Assembly: GCA_032717465.1 (NCBI GenBank)
Contig: CM064697.1
Location: forward strand, 3,759,001 to 3,823,000
DNA from: Coenobita brevimanus
Lineage: Eukaryota; Arthropoda; Malacostraca; Decapoda; Coenobitidae
Reading direction: 5' to 3'
Length of the DNA stretch: 64,000 nucleotides
This document shows, one piece after another, positions 1-54,074 of this stretch (positions are counted from its first letter, which is position 1; the number at the start of each line of letters is the position of its first letter). Below the pieces are notes generated by a model, which did not search any database, was not told the origin of the DNA, and saw only the letters and a list, made by a program, of their open reading frames with translations. The position numbers were made by a program, and so were the translations under genes.

Positions 1-395
1 CTTAGTTGTACAGAAGTGATAATAGTTAGGTGGATGTGCAGTGTGTCCTTCAGTGTGAGGCCTGGGGGGGCTAGGTTTATGATGGAAGAGTTGAGAGGTA
101 GGATGGAACTGGAGTGTATTGGTGTTGTGATGAGGAAAGGTAGATTGAGATGGTTTGGACATGTGGAGAGGATGGGAATGATAAGTGGGTGCAGAAAGTG
201 ATTAGTGTTAACATTAGGGGTAGGGTCGTGAGAGGTAGACTGAAAAAGACCTGGGACGAGGTCATTGAGTGTGACCTCGAGGATAAGGAACTGAATTGGG
301 AAGCTGCCAGAGGTCAAGCAGCATGGAGAACTGCTATTAGGTGACTAAGGCCGATGCATGCAAGCATATTGGAGCCTTTATAAACGAAACAAAAA
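1..395 (+). mobile_element. LINE-B 3' fragment
   Basis: This is the 3' end of a LINE reverse-transcriptase ORF, cut by the window edge. Broken frames read the typical C-terminal signature 'RLRWFGHVERM', preceded by 'VRWMCSVS' and followed by a lysine/tryptophan-rich stretch. The closing bases near 350-395 (gcatgcaagcatattggagc) recur at the 3' ends of the copies at 23390 and 30965 in the other orientation, which defines the family called LINE-B here. Frames shift near 190. A decayed, non-functional copy. Confidence 0.75.
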
Positions 396-535
396 TGAAA
401 CAAATCCCTTTGTGATAATGAAAGTGGCTAAAAGCCTCTTCTTGTAAGGATACCTCCAAATTCACTCACTGTGAGTGAAAGATGGGTTTTTGGCCTTTTG
501 AAAACCTGTTATTTTCATGCTTCTCTGTTATGGTC

Positions 536-840
536 AGACTATATCAGGGTGTTAGGAAAAGTGTCTTGGGATTGTTTGGCTGTGTGGAGAGAATAAAGAA
601 TAAGAAATTGACAAGATGACTGTGTACGTGAGTGAAGTGGAGTGGGAGAAGGGAGGGGAAAACCGAGGATGAGCTGGAGGGACGGGGTGGAAGTGTATGA
701 GTAACGAGGATGTAAGGTGGAGAGAGGGCATCCAGACAGCAGGGGACAGAGTGGACAGAGCGACATGGAAGTGATGTGTTTGTGGTCACCTTTTTGAGGA
801 TTAAGGCATCTGGCTTTGAATAGATAGATGAATAGATAAA
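536..840 (+). mobile_element. LINE-A 3' fragment with GATA tail
   Basis: This 5'-truncated fragment matches the last ~300 bases of the LINE-A copy at 10596-13803. It covers the remnant of the C-terminal arginine-rich segment, then 'ttaaggcatctgg', then a degenerate gatagatgaatagata tail. No frame is open. The same ending on several copies shows that this short-repeat tail is the family's 3' end. Confidence 0.7.
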
Positions 841-2858
841 GACTGTATATACCTGTAATTATGTACAGTTAGGGGGGATTGTAGGGTATTGTAGAATGTT
901 TAGGGGATCCTATTATATTGGTGTTTTAATAACCAGAATAATTCCTTATTTGCCAGCTGTTAATCTTGATTGCTGATGACTGGAGGTTCTACGGTATTTA
1001 GTTATTCTGTAAAACTACTGTCACTAACTTAACATGCTTTTAATTTTTATGCAGTACTTAAAGCACCCCAGTATTGCCACTTCATAGTTTCACAAGGAAG
1101 TGTTTATTTTTTGTCATTCTTGTTTAATGATCTAAACTTTTTCTCTATAAATTTTTAAGACAGTCACACTTTGGTGTCAGACATGAAGTACCATGAAGAC
1201 ACAGCTGCATGCCTATTGATCGTTCTGCATTACTTCTGTCATCTTGTATCATTTGTGTATTGTACATGATACCAATTTTTTTTAGAATGTACAAGGAAAA
1301 TATGTTTTTGAAAGAAAGAATAAAACTGTCCAGAATAAATGTCATATAATACAGCATTTGTGAAAAAGAAAAGAAAAGAAGACAATCATTGTAAAATAAC
1401 AATCAGTATTAATCACTGTAGTCCTGGATGCAGATGTCAGATCCTCACCAGACAGGATTAGCCCTGTCACTACAAGGGATCTCCTGTGTCTTCAATAAAA
1501 AATTTTGGTGCTAGTAAGAGTAAAACACAAAGGTTATCATACTGTAGAGGCTACTGAGGATACTTATACTTTTTCTACAAAAGATCTCCTAAACCCTGGG
1601 GATCCCACTCCTTTCTCCAGTAGGGCTGAACTTTATTGATCAACAAGATATAGTAGCAGAAAGAAGAGCATTGAAACATACATCCAAAGACAGTATAACT
1701 AACAATTTGTTATACAGCTAGTCTGGTTCTTCTCCATAATTCAGTCACAGTCCTCACTTCACTGACCATATAAAGAGTAATTTAGAAGAGTCATAAGCAT
1801 AACTAGCCAAAATTTAGACACCAGTGTTTATGATGCAATTAGAATGAAGGTATAAAGCATAATTTATTGAAGACAGCTAGATAGAAATTGCCAGCAGATC
1901 ACTCATAGCCTGTTGACCACTACTTGAACACCCCTGCCTTTATTGGAATAAAGTTATTCAGTGGTAGGAATAAGATGCAAAGATTTAATTGATATGATGA
2001 AGTGAAAGGTACCAACACCTCCTGAGAAAGAAAAGGAAAAAGGTTTCACAACATTGGGCCATTTTCTTTCCCCCCGTGTGCACATAACTTCTTCCATAAT
2101 CCATCCCTGTACATCGTATTTCTTGCTTTTTCTGGAGTCATAAATACACAAATACCGTGTTATCTTACTTGCATGCAGTCACTTCTGTCTGCTGTCTACA
2201 AGTATGTTATCCACATATCCCTTGCCACTGTGGAATTCAACTTTGTTCACCACTCTCCAAACATTGTGACATATGTTATACCTTCTCAAAGAAACATTAG
2301 TTCAGGGGTTACAAAATGGCAGTATTAACATTAGGATTTGAATATTGTATTCAAGAATGAGAACAGTCACAATAGATCTGTTGAGAACATTCTGGGCTGT
2401 GTAGGTTGGTGCTGAACAAAATATATTGTGAAATACAAGTTTGAGATGGAAGAAGGAAAACTGTTGATTCAAGGATAGTGTGTGCTTAAATGGCATGGTC
2501 ATATATGGTTAAACATTGTTATAAAGCTACCTATATGTGAAAAAGTTTGAAGTAGGAGAAGATATTCAAGGTCAAGAAGATGGCATGATTATGTAAGTGA
2601 AAGTGTGGAAAACTGTGGTATGAACTGTGAGGAAGCTACTTACAGGAAAAAAAAAACTGTGTGCAATCTACACAAAGGTTGTACTTTTTTTGTTTCTGTC
2701 TTCTGGCCCTTATCACTCAATAAACTGCCCATCCACATGACCCTACCGTAGTACTCCCCAACACCTAGCAGTTTATGTAATAGAAACTGTTATTATTGTC
2801 AAGTTCCATACTGTTCATGTTATCATATTTGTTTAAAACTGATTTATTCTTTGTACAG
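841..2858. other. AT-rich non-coding stretch
   Basis: I see no convincing coding segment, RNA gene or recognisable repeat here. The first recognised exon of the split gene begins right after. The missing N-terminal exon(s) of that gene could lie here or left of the window. No candidate with a start codon, a hydrophobic signal segment and a phase-0 donor stood out. Confidence 0.5.
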
Positions 2859-45407
<42,549 letters not shown>

Positions 45408-45863
45408 TTTGATTCTTATAACAAGTTGCTAGATGTAATGTGGTATTGTACTGAAGTGAATAATGGAGCAGGAAATGGTGCTAGCTTATCGTACTTAGGT
45501 GAGTGATAGGAATTGGTGATGGAGAGTGTCCCTTTTTAGAGTTATATAGCAGTTTGACATAGCTGATAATTTCAGTGTTCCAGCATTTAAATTCAATTAT
45601 GAGAACATTTGAGATGCATAGTAATTATCAGGTTTCACCCTGACACAAGACTTATAATGTAACAAAGTGCAGCATGTTGCTACTTTAGATTTTTTTTTTT
45701 TTACTTGTAATGTACTAGATGTATGGTTCAGTAATTTGTCTGATACAGTGGGTCCTTGGGTAGGGTGCCTCATTATTACTGACAGGTTACCTTTCTGTGC
45801 AGGGTGTCCTGTTATTAATTTTTTTTTTAATTCAGGTTTGTCTAGGGACAGTTTCTAGTAAAT

Positions 45864-45869
45864 AATAAA
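45864..45869 (+). promoter_or_regulatory. candidate polyadenylation signal
   Basis: An AATAAA lies 457 bases after the stop codon of the split gene. It is the first clear canonical signal in this orientation that I noticed. No transcript evidence supports its use. Confidence 0.35.
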
Positions 45870-46980
45870 TGCTTATCACCATGGTTCCACATTATCTCAG
45901 CTATTACAGAGGTACAGTCACTAATTACCTTATGGACAAAAATAGTATCCCTCATGATTAACCCATAAGGTCATCAGTAAGTGTATCTCAGTAATAATTG
46001 AAAATTGAATCATGTTTATATGGCATAATAGTAAAAAAATATCCTAGAATAGCCTCCTGAAGTTTCTCAAAAATTTCCTGGTTCATCCTGCAAAAAACTG
46101 CACTATGAAGGTAATAGAAAACAATTACTTTTTGAAGGCATTATTGCATCCGATCACTCAACCAAAATCATCCCCTTTTTTCTTTCATGCCTTTACTTAA
46201 AAGTACCCTACACACTTGCCAACACACAGATAGTTGAACAGCTGCACAGTGTTGGGATAGTTAAACAGCAGATGAGCATCTAATAACTTTGCCTGGTGAG
46301 CAGTTGATGTGAAGTGTTGACTACGCTTGTAATGGCTGAGGATTCTGAAACATGAATCATTGCTTTAGCCAAGCATGATGCCATCACACTCAGTTCGAAT
46401 CAGCTGTAGCAGTGCATCATTACCCACATACCAGCAGCGAGCATTTGGCTGCAAGTGGTGAGAACTGAATATGATGAGATTGTGCTTGCACTGAGCCAGA
46501 CATGACATCACAAGGGGCTGAACTACCCCTGATATGACTGCATCGCTTGTGAGGTTGGTCACAACTTTACTAACTATGGTAGTTTTATATGCACAGCAGA
46601 ATGATATTTTACCCAAGGGGCCACTGAACTAATTCATATAGGCCACATTTGATCTTAGGTAAGATTCTCATGTACGTTATTTTCTTGGTAGCAGTTAACA
46701 TACTCATATACCGGCACCCAATTTTAATGTGGCAGCATTCGGATTGGCTCTGGCAGATAGGTATATGTGAAGCTACAGAATGTGGTGAAATTTTTTGGCC
46801 TATCTGATGGAGCCAGGATTTCAGTGGCTTGAATGGTGGGTGAATGGAAGCCATACCCATTGAATTGGGCAAACTTTGGCTGTCTGGACGTTGCTACTCC
46901 TCACTCTGCCCTAGGGTGGTAAAGGAGGTGTGGTTGATGATGGTGAATGATGATATACTGTAATATAGTCTAGATCTGCA
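45870..46980. other. intergenic stretch without recognised feature
   Basis: Downstream of the split gene. Short frames only; no family recognised. Confidence 0.5.
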
Positions 46981-46982
46981 GT

Positions 46983-47138
46983 GGCTTGATGGTAGTGTAC
47001 TCATTAAGTGTGTGCTGTGAGTGCAGTGTTGAAGCTCATGCCTTGGCAGGCAGATACTGTTAAGCATATGTTGATAATACTTTGTGTCCTTTCTTATACT
47101 TGCATATGTATTTGCACCCTGTTGGTTCTGCTGATGAC
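46983..47138 (+). mobile_element. possible SINE-CA copy
   Basis: 'cttgatggtagtgtactc' (A-box-like) and 'gttgaagctcatgcc' (weak B-box) lie before a body that runs into (CA)n at 47139, the same arrangement as 9706-10011. Diverged; uncertain. Confidence 0.35.
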
Positions 47139-47353
<215 letters not shown>

Positions 47354-47359
47354 CACTTA

Positions 47360-48130
47360 CTTCTGCTTTCATGTGTATCGTGCTTCCTACAGACATCTCC
47401 TCATGTGTACATTGACAGTGGGGAAGGTTAATTATGGCTATCAGTCTCCCTCTGAGGGAAAGCTCTGCTTCTCCAGTGGACCTAATATGGACTGATACAA
47501 AAACAGATATTATGGTCTAATATATCACTGTGTTGCCATACATAACAATAAGTTTTAGTGGATAGTTCAGTAGTACTTACATTGATCCAGTTTTACAGTC
47601 ATCTTGTGTTTTTATGGGTGTTAGGGAAAGGACACACCTATGAATAACAAGAATCTGCAATAAATTAAAACACAGCTGAAAGAACTCCCTCAGCCTTAAT
47701 TTGACTGTGATTGCCTTAAAATTCTTTGTAATGCCCCAGAGCATCATTAGACATTAGAATCTACTTGTTTAAACTCTTTTTTCTGGTTATTTTGTGACAG
47801 ATAGTTAAATCAGTCTAAAATACACTTTAGACTATGATTTTATACTCACCCATGGATAAATGAAGCTGACAAAGTTGTAACTGTGAAAACTGAGGGATCA
47901 CCAAACTTTTATAGAAACGCTTTTATGCTGTATCAAGTTTGTTTCAGTTTTCTGTTGACTTTGTTTAAAAATTAAAGTACTGTACACAATTTTTCTTGAC
48001 TGTGATGAAGTTCATGTACTATACATAGAAACAAAATGTAGTAATAACCATACCTTTATAAAATCAGTTTGATAAAAAGAAATGTAGTAACAATGTTGTG
48101 ATATAAAATACTGGTATCATTTTGTTTTTT
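47360..48130. other. intergenic stretch without recognised feature
   Basis: AT-rich; nothing recognised. Confidence 0.5.
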
Positions 48131-48144
48131 CGTATGTAACTCTT

Positions 48145-48897
48145 CAGTGCTGGGCAGGTGCGCAAACACTTGCGCAATGCGCAATTGCGCACCCTTGCGC
48201 TCCGGTGATATCGTTTGCGCATTGTGCACCGCATGAGACCATGCGCAATTTTGCGCTTGCGCACATGAAAAGGAACGCACTATGCAATCCAAGGGACACG
48301 TGGTCTTCCAGGGGACACGTGGTGGGAGCTTCCCGCATGGCTGGACAACGGATGGGGGAGGCTGGGGCAGGTCGCGAGGGTGGGTTGGTGCTTGGTGGGG
48401 GGAAGCGGGAGGGAAGGGGGTAGTAGCATTAATATGCTTCAACAGATAATGTATTTTTAATATTTTTAAATTATTATTATTAGTAAATGATAATAAGTAT
48501 ACATTAATTATTAAGATTAGCATATGCAATTCCTTACAAAAACCATTAAAACATATTATTTAAATCAAACATCCACAGCCTAATAATTTATTAGGCTGTG
48601 GATATTTGATTTAAATACTCTGTTTTCATGATTTTTTTTATTTTTTGTAACGAATTACATATGCTGTTGTATATCTATATTGAATTATTAAATAAATTGT
48701 CTTGACAAGACAAGAGAGAGAGAGAGATAAAGAGCATTATTCTGAGAGAGAGAGAAAGAAAGAATAAATACGTGGGAATGGCAAAGGAGCGTCCCTTTGA
48801 ATGAGGAGATAAGGCATAAACTTCGTCCCTCTTCTTTCTCTTATTCTCCATTCCATCCCTCCTCTCTCTCTTATTCTCCATTCCCTCCCTCCTCTGT

Positions 48898-48932
<35 letters not shown>

Positions 48933-49396
48933 GATGATACAGTAATCACGTGATCTTTGCCAATGCCTTGGTAAATATAGGCTGTTTTTACCTCAGTCAC
49001 GCGGGTGGTGGGCAGGTTGCTACTTTAGTAAGTTATTTAGTTATACCAATATATATTTTACAGTAATTCCCACAAATATATGCAAATGATTTGTGCTGGC
49101 GCTTTGCAACATTGTACAAGCTAAATATTAGATTGCGCACTTGCGCAAATTACAAATAATAGAAAACAATAATAAAAAATAAAAGTAAATAAGTAGGTAT
49201 GCTGGTTTATTTAAATATCTCAATATTTTTCGGTAATTCTGAAAAATATGTGCAAATGGTTTGCGCTTGCGCTTTGCGACATTGCGCAAGCTAAATATTT
49301 GTCAGATTGCGCATTTGTGCTTGTGCAAGGTAGTGAACTGTGGATTGCGCTTTGCGCTTGCGCAAGGTCCTTCTTCGTTTGCACTGCCCACGACTG
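48145..49396. mobile_element. hAT-like non-autonomous element with GCGCAA-rich ends
   Basis: Left end cagtgctgggcaggtgcgc and inverted right end cagtcgtgggcagtgc. The flanks taactctt (48137-48144) and taagtctt (49397-49404) match at 7 of 8 positions, a hAT-type 8-base duplication. Both subterminal regions (48160-48270, 49130-49375) are packed with TTGCGCA/TGCGCAA motifs, expected of transposase-binding sites. The interior holds (GA)n and a long palindrome. No transposase. Confidence 0.7.
48558..48616. repeat. 59-base near-perfect palindrome
   Basis: Arms 48558-48586 and 48588-48616 are complementary at 28 of 29 positions around a single central T (atttaaatcaaa ... tttgatttaaat outer, cctaataa ... 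ttattagg inner). It sits inside the hAT-like element. Confidence 0.9.
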
Positions 49397-49429
49397 TAAG
49401 TCTTACTGACATGCTGGTTTTCAGTTATG

Positions 49430-49855
49430 GTATTCTATAGGGAGAGGGATGGTATGACTGTCATTATACCAAGAGGAAGAAAGTGGGAGTAGGAAGAAGA
49501 GGGAAAGTAGGAGGTAGAGGAGGGGGTATCCCCAGTTTTGGAAGCTTAGGAGAGTGAGTTTTGGTGTTAACTCCCCTTAGGAAGGTTTGGGGTAGGTAAC
49601 TCCTCATAAAGGAGGTTTTAATCCTATGCCACCTAGAATATGACTAGGAATGTGGAAGCAGGGGAGGGGAAAGTGCACAAAAAACATGGATTGTTTTAAA
49701 AAATATATGTTGTTAGATGCATGAGAGGAGTATAGGTGTGGTTACTAATGTGAGGTAGGCACCTGGTCAGCCCTAGAGTGATATCATATGATGACATCCA
49801 GACATCAATCTTAGAGTTAATAATACTGTATTGTGATAACTGTTATATATGGTCA
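49430..49855. other. intergenic stretch without recognised feature
   Basis: Purine-rich 49440-49530; nothing recognised. Confidence 0.5.
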
Positions 49856-49859
49856 GAAC

Positions 49860-50256
49860 AAAAATGGGTTTGATTGCTTAGTAACTCCTCTTGGGGGGGT
49901 TTCACTAGGGTGGCTGAACCCTTTTGGGGAATTTGGGGATTCCACCTCCCCCTCACTGGGGAGTCTGGTGGAGAAACCAACCCAAGGGGAAAAGCCCCCC
50001 ACTGGTAGGAAGGAGGTATGTGGGAGGGACAAAATCCTTTCTTTGAGTGACAAGCCCACTTTGGGTGAGTTTGTGGGGAGCGAAAGCTCTCCATGAAGTC
50101 TGTGGTGGAAAACCTCCCTTTAGAGGTTTGTGAAGGAGAGAAAACCACCCCTTGTGAGGGGGAAACCCCCCAGGGGTCAGGAATTCCTTTTGACAGTGAG
50201 AAACCCTCTTGTGAGTGAAACCCTTGGGAAGGAATTTCTCCATTGAGGGGTTTGAG
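49860..50256 (+). repeat. degenerate ~30-base minisatellite, left part
   Basis: Repeated blocks of the type 'ggggaaa.cccc..' ('ccaaggggaaaagcccccc', 'gagggggaaaccccccagg', 'gtgagaaaccctcttgtgag') with short local self-complementarity. The same kind resumes at 51549 after an insertion. Confidence 0.6.
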
Positions 50257-51548
50257 TTGTTGTTGTTGTAGATTTTCCTTCTGTAGGAGGACTGGGCCAG
50301 AGGGCCCAACAGAGGTGAAAGCTTGAGGTGAAGAAGAAGACTAGCGTGAGCTAGTAGGCTTCTAGAAGTTGAAGTTGATGATCAGGGGGAGCTACTTGAG
50401 GCCGTTACACAACTCCAAGTTGTTCGTCATTGATTTTCTTCAGAAAATTGTTGACGAGTTTGTCAATGTCAAACTTGCTCCAGTTGATGTCGATGTCAGC
50501 GCTGGTAGGCGGGGACAGGCTGGATGTAAGGTCGCTGGCAGGTGTGGCGGAGGATGGAGGCAGGTCGAGACACGAAACAACAGAATGTTGTTTAGTTGTC
50601 TTCCCCCCCCCCCCTTGTTCTTTTCAGTCAGAGGTGTGGGCAAAGGAGAAGCACTTGCCTCCATGATGGTCTGGAGGTCTGCTGTGGCAGGCAGATTGCC
50701 GTCAGAGGTGGGTGGTGGTGCCATGAGTGGAGAGACGTCTGCGTCCTGGTGGATGGATTGGACGGGAGAAGCAGCCCTCTCCACTACTGCTGATATCGGG
50801 CAGTGAGAGGCAGGAATGTTGTCATGATCGATGTCCATAGGCAGGGCAGGGATGGAGTGGAGGAAGCCGTCGCTTTGTCAAGGGGAGTGTCAAGCTGCAG
50901 CCTTTTCTGCGGTGTTGTGCGGGGTTTGGGAGGCTGCAGCTCCAGGGCACGACGCTTTCTGACTACGGGCTGGCTGTGCATCACTAGCGAAGCTCTGAGG
51001 GATGACAAGGTGTGAAAGCCCATTCTCCTCAAATATCTGAGGGAGAAGAACGAGCAATGCATCCCTGTCATCGCCACAGAACTCCTTCTCCGTCACAATG
51101 CATGTGGTGATGACAGTGTTGGTCTCCCCGGTACATCGACGGTCCTTGAGCCGGCAACCCCGGGTTGTAGGGTGCCGCTGTGCATGGGTGGAGCCCTGCA
51201 CAGCTGCACCCCCTGTCCCGGTGACGTCCTTAGCCATGGGACCCCTCAGTGACTGGTGGAGACGGAACACAACCGTCTCTCCCTCGCCTAACGAGCGCTG
51301 GAGGCGTCATGAAGTGGGTGCAACAATTCTGAGGCAGTGCACGAATACATCAGTACCGGTATCCTGGCGCCGGATGAACCTGTACCCTGCCTTCACATTG
51401 TATTACTTCACCGTCCCCGTGATGGTTTTGGTTTGTGGGCGTTCACTGCCAGTGTTAGCCCTCCTCAATGGGTCGAAGGCTGGGGCAGAGAGGAGGCCAT
51501 GGGTGGAGAGAGATGTTGACTCCATCACTGCTGGTCAGGCACTCCACC
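50257..51548 (-). mobile_element. 1.29-kb retroposon in the minisatellite, (CAA)n tail
   Basis: Flanked by the exact 10-base direct repeat ggggtttgag (50247-50256 and 51549-51558). On the minus strand its 3' end is 'ctacaacaacaacaa', a simple-repeat tail next to the left duplication. GC-rich, with open minus-strand frames at 51270-50890, 51077-50784 and 50838-50440. Retroposition is inferred from duplication plus tail. No reverse transcriptase in it. Confidence 0.65.
50440..51300 (-). pseudogene. unrecognised coding-like remnant inside the retroposon
   Basis: Overlapping minus-strand frames look like one decayed ORF: 51300-50890 begins near 'SLGEGETVVFRLHQSLRGP' and contains 'RRCTGETNTVITTCIVTEKE' and 'ALLVLLPQIFEENGLSHLVI'. 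The frame then passes to 50838-50440, rich in Pro, Ser and Thr. I do not recognise a domain. Composition (GC-rich third positions) differs strongly from the AT-rich surroundings. Candidates are an ORF1-type protein of a LINE or a retrocopied host mRNA. Confidence 0.35.
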
Positions 51549-51945
51549 GGGGTTTGAGAGTGAAAAACTTACTTGGGGTAAGGGGGTTGGGGAAAACCCC
51601 CCTTGGGAAGGATTAGAGGCAAAATCCTCCTTTGGGACAACACTATGGGGGAAGCCTCCCCTAGGGGTTGGGGTGCATCCTCTTTTGTGGAAATCCCCCC
51701 CCCCCCTTTACAGAGGGAAGCTCCATTCTGGGAGGGATTTGGGTGAGGCTGGAGAAATCTTTCTTGAGGAGAGTATGGAAGATAGAAAGTCCCCCTGGGG
51801 TGCTTATGGGACAAACCCCTCCCCCCCAGAGGAACGCATTCAGAGAGGGGGAACCAATTGTGGGAATGCTGAAATTCCTTTGGAATTGGTGGAAGTGGAA
51901 CCCCCCCCCCCCGAAGATGTGTTGGAGGTGAAATATCCCAGGCAG
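51549..51945 (+). repeat. degenerate ~30-base minisatellite, right part
   Basis: Continues the array of 49860-50256 ('ggggaaaaccccccttggg', 'gtggaaatccccc', 'agagggggaaccaattgtgg'). It borders directly on the first CAGG-type arm. Confidence 0.6.
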
Positions 51946-52080
51946 GTATGCATGGAGGCATACTGGGTGGCTGGTAAGCAGGAAAGCAGTGAGGCAAGCA
52001 GGATGGCTATTTGCTTGGGAGGAAAGCACACCAGCAGAAAAGCATGTTGGCAAGCAAGCTGGAAAGCAGGCAGACTGACT
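51946..52080. repeat. (CAGG)n-like arm (end of a foldback unit)
   Basis: Degenerate tetranucleotide-based sequence ('aagcaggaaagcagtgaggc'); its partner arm to the left is absent. Followed by a short core at 52081-52150 with 'gtgatgatgtcaga' and 'tggtgatgtcatc'. Confidence 0.6.
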
Positions 52081-52150
52081 CTACCCATGAGTGTGATGAT
52101 GTCAGACTGGTAAACACACACCTTGTGTGTGGTGATGTCATCTCTCCACC

Positions 52151-52880
52151 AGGCTGCCATCTAGCCTTCCAGTCTACTTACCACCATTGCTGCCTTTCTT
52201 CCTGCCAATCTGACTTCCACCCTCCCTGCTTACATGAATACCTGCCTGTCTACCACTATGCCACCCTTTCTGCCTACCAGTGTGCCTGTCTTCCACCCTA
52301 ACTGCCATTGTGCCTGATGGTCATCCTGTCTGTCTGCCATCCTGCAAGCCTGGCTGCATGTCAACCTGTCTGCCTTCCTTCCTGCATGCATTAATGCTTC
52401 CAACTTACCTACCTGGGTGCAAAATTACAGTATCTGTTTTCCTGTGTGCTTCCTAGTCTGCCTGCCTGCCTACCGACCTGCCTGCTGTCTTTTTGCCTTC
52501 CTGCCTCTCTGCCACCTTTCTTGCCTACCTTTCCTGCCTTCCATTTGGTCTATCTAATAAGAAGGCAGAGAGCAAGGGTTGTCGGTAAACAGCTTTCAGG
52601 CCTATTTGATGGACATGCAGACAGGCTATCAGGCAGGAACGGTGAAAGTTAAGTTAGCAGGTCTGCATAAGAGGCAGATATGCAGGCAGGCTGGCAGACA
52701 GAAAGGTAGAAAGGCAGGTGGGTAGGCAGACAAGTGGACTGGTTGGCTAGCAGGTAGACTGGCAGGGTGGCAGGCAGGCAGATTGACAGACCTGCACGCA
52801 GGATGTCTAGCAGTTTGGCAAGAAGTTAGGAATGAAGAATGACTAGCAGAAAGGTAGTTAGGGTGGCTGGCAGGCAGGTA
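52151..52880. repeat. foldback unit 1: (CCTG)n-like arm then (CAGG)n-like arm
   Basis: 52151-52550 is pyrimidine-rich ('cctgcctgcctaccgacctg'), a junction lies near 52552-52615, and 52618-52880 is the complementary type ('ggcaggctggcagacagaaa'). The two arms could pair in one strand. Confidence 0.65.
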
Positions 52881-53005
52881 GACTCACTCTCCCTGTTAAT
52901 GTAATGACGTCAACTTGTCATCTCGTCACCGAGCGCAAATGATCAACTTTTTCATATTTTTCAAAGCCTCAAAAGCGCCATCTTTAGGAAGAGTTGTTGT
53001 TTCTT
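52881..53005. repeat. core segment between foldback units
   Basis: Starts 'actcactctccctgttaatg', has 'taatgacgtcaacttgtcat', ends 'aaaagcgccatctttagg'. Diverged relatives occur at 52081, 53460 (split), 56695 and 57795. Confidence 0.6.
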
Positions 53006-53455
53006 TGGTTTGCGACCTTGCATGCCTACCGGCCAGCCTGCCTCCTTTCCAGCCTTCCTTCATGACTGTCACCCAGTAAGCTTGCTCGTTTACCTTCCTG
53101 CTTCCTTTCTTGCTCTCTTCCCAGCCTGCCTATCTGCCTTCCTACACTCCTGTTTGTCTGCCACCCTTTTGTCTACCAATTTGTTTGCATGCCTACCTGC
53201 CTGATTAACTGCTAGACTTCTGGCCTGTGTGACAGGCAAAAAAGGATGGCAGACAGGCAGGCTGGTTTACAGGTGAGGCGGGGAAGCAAGCACACTGGCA
53301 GGCAAATAGAAAGGTAGCCAGGCAGGTAGAGTAGCTAGGTGGTTGGCAGGTATGCCGGCCAGCGGGAAAGCAGGCAGGCATGTTGGCATACAGACAGTCT
53401 GGCAGGCATGTAGGCAGTCTGGCAAACAGGCAAGCTGCAAGTAGGCAGGGTAACA
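53006..53455. repeat. foldback unit 2
   Basis: CCTG-type arm 53006-53210, junction 'ctgtgtgacaggc' near 53225, CAGG-type arm 53228-53455. Confidence 0.65.
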
Positions 53456-54074
53456 CGAACTCTTCCTATAGATGGTGTAATGATAGGTGTTACAGGCTCG
53501 GCTTCCCGTTCCGTAAACGCCTAGCGTATAGCGGGGCTCTCTTTCGAGACCGGGGCTTAGACAAATAAGAGAGAGGCAGGACACAAAAACTCCAGGCAAC
53601 AACCTTACACGTGTATTGCTTAGTTCGACAGGGGAATAAATAGATGTTACAGACACAAGTATACTGGGCGATTATAAACTCTTATATCTAGATATGGTTA
53701 GTAGTATCTCGCAGGATATTGTTTTGGAGTGACAGTGAATAGCATTTAAGGCAGAGAGTTCTCAATTAGGGAAGTCCAGGGTTTCTATACGTGTGGAGTT
53801 GTTAAGGTTATTTCATTCTGGGGAGGGTGGTGTAAGGCACTGGGGTCTGATTTTGATTATGGTAGTACGAGATGATTTCTGATGGCAGCTTATTTACTTT
53901 ATTACCCTCCACTCGTATTCTGCTTTTGACTAATTATTATCACTTTCTCTACCACCTTGAGCTTGTCACTGTTTTATTCTGTACACTGTTCACTGTATCT
54001 GTTATTCTCTCCAACACTGGGTATTGTCGCTGATTTCTCCGACAAGGTCAATTCACTGTTCTGCCTAGGTAGGC

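Noticed and set aside
50257..51548. Functional single-copy gene on the minus strand
   Set aside because: Frames are broken, and the 10-base flanking duplication with (CAA)n tail favours a retroposed copy.
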